Below, in pieces: positions 57,462 to 64,000 of a stretch of 64,000 bases of DNA (its first letter is position 1; every line of letters begins with the position of its first letter). The position numbers and the translations under genes were made by a program. The DNA lies in the NCBI GenBank assembly GCA_002842345.1, contig PHCU01000001.1:1-64000 (forward strand), written 5' to 3'. This DNA comes from Betaproteobacteria bacterium HGW-Betaproteobacteria-12 (GTDB lineage Bacteria; Pseudomonadota; Gammaproteobacteria; Burkholderiales; Rhodocyclaceae). The notes under the pieces were generated by a model. The model was not told where the DNA came from, searched no databases, and saw only the letters and a program-made list of their open reading frames with translations.

Positions 57462-57571
57462 GCGAGCAGTGCGTTATGGATCATTACAGTATCTCCTGCC
57501 TGATGGGTGTCGGTTAAGCCGGACAGGAGCTTCGTGACCCCGAGGCGCCGGGACGGCAAACACGACATTCC

Positions 57572-57585
57572 GTATGCTAGCACAC
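57572..57585. promoter_or_regulatory. Palindromic operator candidate, site 7 (GTATGCTAGCACAC)
   Basis: Shared motif between DUF2889 gene start (57461, minus) and the 3' end of the MalT-like regulator. Confidence 0.68.
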
Positions 57586-57605
57586 CACAAACAGCCGGCA
57601 TCCGT

Positions 57606-60395
57606 TCAGGGCAACAGGTTCAGCACCCGCGCCCTGGCCAGTGCCGCCGAACGGCTCGACACCCCCAGCTTGGCGTAGAGCTTCTGCAAATGCCCCTTGA
57701 CGGTAGTTAGCGTGACATTGATGCGGTCGGCCAGCTGCTGGTTGGTCAAGCCTGCGGCGAGCAAGCCGAGCAGCTCCATTTGCCGCGCGGTCAGCGTTTC
57801 GAGCAATTGCGAGTCCATGTTCAGAGCGACCAGTTTTTCTTGCAGCTGCGGATTGCTAATCGGCAGCTCGCGGCAGATGCTGGCGAAAAATTTTCGCTCG
57901 ACCTCCAGGGCAAACCCCCAGGCCGACGGCTTGGTGTCCTCGACCAGGTCGGCAATCGCCCCGGCACGGTCGCGGAACGGGCGGACGATGCCGCGGCGTG
58001 CGGCAAGGTTCACGGCCCGGGTCAGATGGCGATTGGCGGCCGCTACGTTGTGCGCCTGACCGGCAATCACCGCTTCGCTCAGCGCCAGTTCGACCAGCCG
58101 TGCGGCACGGCCGTCGGCCTTGGCCAGCCGGGTTTCCTGGGCGATCAGTTGGTCGGCGCGCTTGTGCCGTCCGAGAGCAATGCACAACTCGATTTCGGTG
58201 GCCGCAAACAGATCGCGACAGCGGGCAACGTCGGCCCATTCGGGCAGGCTTCCCAGCCGCTCCAGCTCGTCGGCACTCAATCCGAGGCGCGCCGCCTCCA
58301 TCTCCGCCTCGTCGAGCCGGCCAAGCCGGATCAGGCGCTGGACCAGATAGCAGTTGAGCATGAACGACAGGCGGGGCGGGTAGCAGGCGGCGAAATCTCG
58401 CAACTCGCGCAGGGAAATCGCATCGCCATCCTGCCCGTTCCACAGCTTGATCGCGGCATCGAGGCCGCAGGCTGCCGCATCGACGAAACCGTGAAACTTG
58501 GATAGGCGCAATGCGGGCACCAGCAGCCGCTCGGCTTCCTGATCAAGCCCCATGTCGACGGCGGCAGCGGCGGCGATCAGGGCGATGGTTCCGCCAATAC
58601 CGGCGTTCTCACCCAAGGCCTGGCGGGCCGCGGCCTGGGCCGTCATCAGTTCCTGATAGACGCTGGCCGAGTCCCCCTCAAGCAACGTAATCAGTCCATT
58701 GAGTGCGGCAATCCAGCCATCGGTATAGGCCCCCTTGATCTGGAAGGCCGCTCCCTGGGCCCCTTGCAGGGCCAGCCGGGCATCGCGCAACTGGTAAGCA
58801 CTGATATGGTAAATGCCCTTGGTACAGTCTGCCGCCGTGGCATTGAACGGGTCATCCGCGCCGCCGCAGGCCAGCCAGTGGCTGGCATTGCGGAAGGCCT
58901 CTTCAAGGTGATCGGTAAAGATGCCGACGCAGGCACTGATAATGTCCACCCGGCGCTGAAAGTCCTCGATCCGCGCCGGATCTTCCTTGCCTCGACCCAA
59001 GCGGACCCATTCCGCCAGCCGCTCGTTCTGCTGCCGGCCCTGCTCGTAACGGCGGTTGAGCACCAGCGCCCAGGTGTACCAGTACTCCGCCTCCCAATCG
59101 AGATGCAGTCCGCGGGCATGCAGCGCCTCGACCCAGTCGATGTACTGCATCAGGTCGCCGCGGTCGCCGACGAAGGTCTGCGCCGTGTGTTCGAGAATCT
59201 TCGCCGCCGTCGCGATGTCACCGGAAGCGATGGCGTAATCGATGGCATCGCGCCAATAGCCACCTTGTTCGCACCACGCCGCGGCCCGTTGCAGGACCGC
59301 TTGCTGGCGGGCGGGATCGAGCGAAAACCGGGATTCGCCGAGCAGAAACTCGCGAAATAGACCATGCAGGCGATACCAGGTCCGATTGCGATCGAGCGGA
59401 ATGATGAACACGTTGCGGCGCAGCAGCAGGCCCAGATACTGTTCCGCCTCGGCATTGCCGGTCGCATGACGGCAAAGCTCGCTGCTGAAGGTACGCAGAT
59501 GGGCGATGCTCAGCAGGAATTGCCGGATCTCGTAGGGAAAACCGGACAGCACCTGCTGATTGAGCAGCGCCGCGATATCCTCGTCCGATCCGGAGAAGCG
59601 CTCCAGCGCCTCGAGCGGCCGGTCAGTCGCCGAGAGGATGATCTGGGCCATGCGCACCGCCGCCGGCCAGCCTTCGGTCTGCCGCTGCACTGACTCGATG
59701 CCGGCAGTACCGATGGCGGCAGACAGGTCGGCGCCGAGCATTTCGCCGACTTCGCCGACATCGAGGCTCAGTTCGCGGTAGCCGACCTGGCGAACCAGCC
59801 CGGCCAGCTTGGCGCGCGCCAGACTGAACGGCAACTCCGCCATGCTGGAAAAAACGAAGCGAGCCGTCAGCGGCGTCTTGAAGACCAGGGCTTCCAGGAA
59901 TTCGCCAACAGCTGGGTCGGTACAGTAATTCAGGTTGTCGATGAAGACCGTGAAGGGCGCACCGAAATCCACCGCCGCCTTGATCAGGGCCTCGATCCGG
60001 CCATAGACGGGCTGGTCGCCGCGCAACAGGGCCTGCGTCGGATGCAGGCCGACACTCGGCCCGTAGGCCATTTCCTCAAGCAGGCCAAGCAGGCGCTCGA
60101 GACTGCTGTCGCGTTCGTCCAGGGCGGCCCAGAAACATTGCTCGCCGCCGGCCTGCAGTTGAGCGCACAGGCTGGCCATCAGCACGGTCTTGCCATAGCC
60201 GACCGGCGCGACAACGCTGACCAGTTTGTGGCGGATGCCTCCCCCGCCGAGCAGGTCATCCAGCACCGGCGTCCGCACTGGCTGGAACATGAATTCCGGC
60301 GGATCGGTGTTGCGGACGCTGCGCTGCTGAATCTTGGCGGCCGGCATGGCCATCATTGCGTAGTTCACCAGCCGCCCCCGTGCCTGTCGTAACAA
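57606..60395 (-). CDS. MalT/AlkS-like LuxR-family ATP-dependent transcriptional activator (LAL type)
   Basis: 929 aa; P-loop VAPVGYGKTVLMASLC; C-terminal LTARQMELLGLLAAGLTNQQLADRINVTLTTVKGHLQKLYAKLGVSSRSAALARARVL. Confidence 0.92.
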   Translation of the reverse strand: MLRQARGRLVNYAMMAMPAAKIQQRSVRNTDPPEFMFQPVRTPVLDDLLGGGGIRHKLVSVVAPVGYGKTVLMASLCAQLQAGGEQCFWAALDERDSSLERLLGLLEEMAYGPSVGLHPTQALLRGDQPVYGRIEALIKAAVDFGAPFTVFIDNLNYCTDPAVGEFLEALVFKTPLTARFVFSSMAELPFSLARAKLAGLVRQVGYRELSLDVGEVGEMLGADLSAAIGTAGIESVQRQTEGWPAAVRMAQIILSATDRPLEALERFSGSDEDIAALLNQQVLSGFPYEIRQFLLSIAHLRTFSSELCRHATGNAEAEQYLGLLLRRNVFIIPLDRNRTWYRLHGLFREFLLGESRFSLDPARQQAVLQRAAAWCEQGGYWRDAIDYAIASGDIATAAKILEHTAQTFVGDRGDLMQYIDWVEALHARGLHLDWEAEYWYTWALVLNRRYEQGRQQNERLAEWVRLGRGKEDPARIEDFQRRVDIISACVGIFTDHLEEAFRNASHWLACGGADDPFNATAADCTKGIYHISAYQLRDARLALQGAQGAAFQIKGAYTDGWIAALNGLITLLEGDSASVYQELMTAQAAARQALGENAGIGGTIALIAAAAAVDMGLDQEAERLLVPALRLSKFHGFVDAAACGLDAAIKLWNGQDGDAISLRELRDFAACYPPRLSFMLNCYLVQRLIRLGRLDEAEMEAARLGLSADELERLGSLPEWADVARCRDLFAATEIELCIALGRHKRADQLIAQETRLAKADGRAARLVELALSEAVIAGQAHNVAAANRHLTRAVNLAARRGIVRPFRDRAGAIADLVEDTKPSAWGFALEVERKFFASICRELPISNPQLQEKLVALNMDSQLLETLTARQMELLGLLAAGLTNQQLADRINVTLTTVKGHLQKLYAKLGVSSRSAALARARVLNLLP

Positions 60396-60527
60396 CCCGA
60401 AACGCTCAGCAACTCTGCTCCTTCAAATGACCCACGGCTTGCAACCGCAACAACTGCGAGCCTGCCGAGGGCAAACGGAACAAGCCATCGGCACTAGCTG
60501 CAGCGGCCTGTCAGATTGCCGCAAAAC

Positions 60528-60541
60528 AGTACTTTAGTACT
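60528..60541. repeat. AGTACT-TT-AGTACT tandem palindromic half-sites upstream of P450 operon
   Basis: Read directly in the regulator/P450 divergent intergenic region. Confidence 0.55.
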
Positions 60542-60667
60542 ACTTAATGGCAAATGCAGCTACCTATACTCGATTCCCAGAGAGTCGACGGCATCCGCCT
60601 GTCGCTTTCGCCAGCCTCACCTGAAGGCCGGACTGGCGCATAGACCATTATTAAAAGGAGACGTTTC

Positions 60668-61951
60668 ATGAGTGATCTCAAAATCCCCACAGAGCTGGTT
60701 GCCCCCATCTTCAATCCTGCCAGCTACGCCGATCGCCAGCGGATGGAGAAAATGCTCGCCAACCTGCGCCACAACTACCCCCTGTCGCAGGCGGAAGTCC
60801 CCGGCTACGACCCGCACTGGATCGTCACCAAGTACAAGGATGTCCGCGAAATCACCCGCCAGGACAACATCTTCCACAGCGGCGATCGCTCCAAGACGCC
60901 GGCCTCCCTGATCGCCGAGCAGATGATGCGCGACTACAGCGGCGGCAAACCCCACATCTTCCGCACCCTGGTGCACATGGACCCGCCGGACCATACGGCG
61001 CACCGCGACCTGGTCAAGGATGCCTTCATGCCGCAGAACATCGCGGCACTCGAGACCTCGATCCGCGAGATGGCCCGCCGCTATGTCGACCAGATGGCCG
61101 GCATGGACTCCACCTGCGATTTCGCCGGCGACATCGCCATGAACTACCCCCTGGAAGTGGTATGCACGCTGATTGGCCTACCCAAGGAAGACCACGCGAT
61201 CATGCTGCGCCTGACCCAGTGGTTCCTCAGCTACGCCGACCCCGATCTGTGCCGCCCCGGCTCGGTGCTGAGCGACCCCGAGGAACAGATCAAGACCTGG
61301 CAGATCGTCTATGACGAGTTCAAGAGCTACTACAGCTCGGTGATCAAGGATCGCCAGGCCTGTCCGCGCCACGACCTGGCCAGCACCATCTCCAACGGCA
61401 AGGTCAACGGCTGCCCGATGGACGAACGCTCGATGATTTCCTATTTCGTCATCGCCTCCACCGCCGGTCACGACACGACTGCCGCCACCATCGCCAACTC
61501 GATGTGGACGCTGGCCACCAAGCCCGAACTGCTGGCCCGCCTCAAGGCCGAACCGGCGCTGATTCCCAATTTCGTCGAGGAAGCCATCCGGTGGACGACG
61601 CCGGCCATGTGCTTCATCCGCTCCGCCGCCGAGGATTACGAGTTGTCCGGCCGTCAGATCAAGAAGGGTGACCTGCTCTACATCTCCTATCTCTCGGCCA
61701 ACCGTGATGAGGAAATGTTCGAGGACCCCTATGAGTTCCGGCTCGACCGCACGCCGAACCGCCACATCGGCTTCGGCTATGGCGCTCATATCTGTGTCGG
61801 CCAGCATCTTGCCCGCCTCGAAATGCGCCTGCTCTGGGAGGAACTGATCCCCCGCCTCGAATCGGTCGAGATGGCCGGTGAAGGCAAATGGCAAGAGTCC
61901 GAGTTCGTCTGCGGGCCGAAGTACGTGCCCATCCGCTTCAAGATGAAGTGA
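60668..61951 (+). CDS. Cytochrome P450 (CYP108/P450terp-like)
   Basis: 427 aa; I-helix ASTAGHDTTAATIANSMW, ExxR region, heme loop GFGYGAHICVGQHLARLEMRLLWEELIPRLESVE, C-terminus GPKYVPIRFKMK; RBS AAAAGGAG. Confidence 0.95.
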   Translation: MSDLKIPTELVAPIFNPASYADRQRMEKMLANLRHNYPLSQAEVPGYDPHWIVTKYKDVREITRQDNIFHSGDRSKTPASLIAEQMMRDYSGGKPHIFRTLVHMDPPDHTAHRDLVKDAFMPQNIAALETSIREMARRYVDQMAGMDSTCDFAGDIAMNYPLEVVCTLIGLPKEDHAIMLRLTQWFLSYADPDLCRPGSVLSDPEEQIKTWQIVYDEFKSYYSSVIKDRQACPRHDLASTISNGKVNGCPMDERSMISYFVIASTAGHDTTAATIANSMWTLATKPELLARLKAEPALIPNFVEEAIRWTTPAMCFIRSAAEDYELSGRQIKKGDLLYISYLSANRDEEMFEDPYEFRLDRTPNRHIGFGYGAHICVGQHLARLEMRLLWEELIPRLESVEMAGEGKWQESEFVCGPKYVPIRFKMK

Positions 61952-61964
61952 AGAGGAAATTCAT

Positions 61965-62144
61965 ATGAGCACAACCCCCTACCGCAAGTGGCAATGCCTG
62001 GCCTGTGGCGACATCTACGACGAGGCCCTGGGCAGTCCGCCGGACGGCATCCCGGCCGGCACCCGCTTCGAGGCGTTGCCGGATGACTGGCTGTGTCCCA
62101 ACTGCGGCGCCCTGAAGGCCTCCTTCGTACCGATGGATGACTGA
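61965..62144 (+). CDS. Rubredoxin
   Basis: Not in ORF track (59 aa): MSTTPYRKWQCLACGDIYDEALGSPPDGIPAGTRFEALPDDWLCPNCGALKASFVPMDD; two CxxC knuckles. Confidence 0.96.
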   Translation: MSTTPYRKWQCLACGDIYDEALGSPPDGIPAGTRFEALPDDWLCPNCGALKASFVPMDD

Positions 62145-62229
62145 CCGCCAGGCGACGACGGCACGAGCGACAGCCTTTTCGCCAGCCCGCACCGTCATCG
62201 CCAATCTACCCCCCGGAGAACAACACCCC

Positions 62230-63459
62230 ATGAATCAACAGAACCGCGAACACGTGGTCGTCATCGGCGCCGGTCACGGCGGCGGCCTGACCGTCGCCTT
62301 CCTGCGCCAATACGGCTTTGCCGGCGACATCACCCTGATCGGCGATGAAACCGTCCTGCCCTACCAGCGACCGCCGCTATCGAAGGCCTGGCTGAAGGGC
62401 GAGGTCACTCAGGAAAGCCTGGCCCTGCGCCCCCCTGCCTTCTACCTTGAACAGAATATTGACCTGCATCTCGGCGTCCGCGCCGAACGCATCGATGTCG
62501 ATGCCGGTCACGTCGTCCTCGCCAGCGGTCAGGAAATTCCCTACGACCATCTGGTCCTGGCCACCGGTGCGCACGCCCGCACCCTGCCCATCCCTGGCGT
62601 GCACTTCACCAACGTGATGACGCTGCGTACCCTGGTCGATGCAGAACACATCCGTGGCGCCCTCGGACCGAGCAAGAAACTGGTCATCATCGGCGGCGGC
62701 TACGTCGGCCTCGAATGCGCCGCCACGGCACGCGCCCTGGGCGCCGAAGTCACCGTGCTCGAACGCGCACCGCGACTGCTCGAACGCGTCGCCAGCGCCC
62801 CGGTTTCCGCCTTTCTGCAGCGCTTTCACGAAAGCCAGGGCGTTGCCTTCCGGCTCAACGCCGGCATCGAGGCCATTCTCGGCAACACCCACGCCGAGTC
62901 GGTGCTGCTCAACGATGGCACCGAGTTGTCATGCGATGCGGTACTGGTCGGCGTCGGCGCCATGCCGACCGCCTCGATGGCCCAGGCGATCGGCCTGCGC
63001 TGCGACGACGGCATTCTGGTCGATGCCGATTGCCGCAGCTCCGATCCGCACATCTTCGCCATCGGCGACGTCGCCAAGCGGCCTCATCCGCTGTACGACC
63101 GCGTGCTGCGCCTGGAAAGCGTGCCGAGTTGCATGGAACAGGCCAAGCGGGTGGCCGCTTGCATTACCGGGCGCGAACCGGCGGCGGCCGAAGTGCCGTG
63201 GTTCTGGTCGGACCAGTACGATCTCAAGCTGCAGATCGCCGGACTACCCTTCGCGGTCGACGAAACCGTCGTGCGCGGCAACCCGGATGAAGCCAAGTTC
63301 GCCGTTTTCCACCTAAGCGCCGGCAGGGTCGTCACCGTCGAGGCGATCAACGCCCCGCCCGAGTTCTTTGCCGGCAAAAAGCTGATCGCCTCCGGAAAGC
63401 CGGTCCCGCGCGAAAAGCTCGCCGATACGGCCATTCCCCTCAACGAGCTGGCGGCATAG
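62230..63459 (+). CDS. FAD-dependent ferredoxin/rubredoxin reductase
   Basis: Start MNQQNREHVVVIGAGHGGGLTVAFLRQYGFAGDITLIGDE; KKLVIIGGGYVGLECAATARALGAEVTVLERAPRLLERV, IFAIGDVAKRPHPLY. Confidence 0.95.
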   Translation: MNQQNREHVVVIGAGHGGGLTVAFLRQYGFAGDITLIGDETVLPYQRPPLSKAWLKGEVTQESLALRPPAFYLEQNIDLHLGVRAERIDVDAGHVVLASGQEIPYDHLVLATGAHARTLPIPGVHFTNVMTLRTLVDAEHIRGALGPSKKLVIIGGGYVGLECAATARALGAEVTVLERAPRLLERVASAPVSAFLQRFHESQGVAFRLNAGIEAILGNTHAESVLLNDGTELSCDAVLVGVGAMPTASMAQAIGLRCDDGILVDADCRSSDPHIFAIGDVAKRPHPLYDRVLRLESVPSCMEQAKRVAACITGREPAAAEVPWFWSDQYDLKLQIAGLPFAVDETVVRGNPDEAKFAVFHLSAGRVVTVEAINAPPEFFAGKKLIASGKPVPREKLADTAIPLNELAA

Positions 63460-63487
63460 GCCAGCCATTCACCCCACCGAGGCTCTC

Positions 63488-63808
63488 ATGATCAAGATCA
63501 CCTTCATCGAACATGGCGGCACGCCCCACACCATCGACATTCCGGAAGGGATGTCGCTGATGCAGGCGGCGGTCAATCACAACATTCCGGGCATCGATGC
63601 CGACTGCGGCGGCTCCATGACCTGCGGCACCTGCCGCGTCTGCATTCCGCCCGACGCCCAGGGAATAGCCGGGGAACAGTCCTCACTGGAACAGCAGATG
63701 CTGGAATTTTCCGGGCTGGGCGGGGGTGGCATCCGGTTGAGCTGCCAACTCATTGCCAAAGCGGAATTCAACGGTCTGCAACTGCAAATTCCGGAAGCGC
63801 AGCTTTAA
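63488..63808 (+). CDS. [2Fe-2S] ferredoxin (adrenodoxin/terpredoxin type)
   Basis: 106 aa; DADCGGSMTCGTCRVCIPP...GGGGIRLSCQLI. Confidence 0.95.
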   Translation: MIKITFIEHGGTPHTIDIPEGMSLMQAAVNHNIPGIDADCGGSMTCGTCRVCIPPDAQGIAGEQSSLEQQMLEFSGLGGGGIRLSCQLIAKAEFNGLQLQIPEAQL

Positions 63809-63903
63809 CGTCCACGAATATTCAACGATCACATAGCCTTGCCATTTAAATCGTCTGCATCAATAATATATTCGTTACGAACGATTACGGAATTGATTGA
63901 TCA

Positions 63904-64000
63904 ATGTACAAACATATTCTTGTCCCTACCGATGGATCCAGTCGCTCGGAGCGTGCCACCAAGGCCGGCGTAGAACTTGCCAAGGCTTTGGGAGCCCGGA
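63904..64000 (+). CDS. Universal stress protein (UspA family), truncated by window end
   Basis: MYKHILVPTDGSSRSERATKAGVELAKALGAR. Confidence 0.88.
   Translation, partial: MYKHILVPTDGSSRSERATKAGVELAKALGAR

Noticed and set aside
1-64000. CRISPR arrays, tRNA or rRNA genes
   Set aside because: No regularly spaced direct repeats and no tRNA/rRNA-like sequence were recognised by eye; tRNAscan-SE and a repeat finder were not run.

Overview
The window looks like a high-GC proteobacterial (probably betaproteobacterial) accessory/catabolic island, almost entirely devoted to CoA-thioester catabolism of a hydrophobic substrate. The left edge carries two truncated, abutting insertion-sequence remnants (IS5-type, then IS256-type). 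About 0.8-13.5 kb encodes an AraC regulator, an Old Yellow Enzyme (OYE), a beta-oxidation module (enoyl-CoA hydratase, thiolase, SDR, acyl-CoA ligase, nitroreductase), a TRAP transporter and a TetR-type regulator with an integrase-arm-like N-terminus. About 13.5-57.5 kb is a large catabolic cluster: three acyl-CoA dehydrogenases, three AMP-ligase-type genes in the whole window (one frameshifted), three MaoC hydratases, four thiolase-superfamily proteins in the whole window (including an SCP2-type thiolase next to an HMG-CoA-synthase-like/OB-fold fusion), ETF, a CitE-like lyase, a CoA transferase, a DUF1302/DUF1329/YCF48/RND envelope system, FadL, and an LvaAB-like kinase pair. The right end (57.6-64 kb) is a divergent MalT/AlkS-like regulator and a compact P450-rubredoxin-ferredoxin reductase-[2Fe-2S] ferredoxin operon. 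The P450 resembles the CYP108 (P450terp) family from memory. The main finding beyond gene calls is a 14-bp palindromic motif, about GTAYGCTAGCRNAC, in seven intergenic regions between 22.4 and 57.6 kb. I did not see it in the left module or upstream of the P450, so it may define a regulon boundary. No rRNA, tRNA or CRISPR array was recognised. Family assignments come from reading the sequence and memory; no database search was run.
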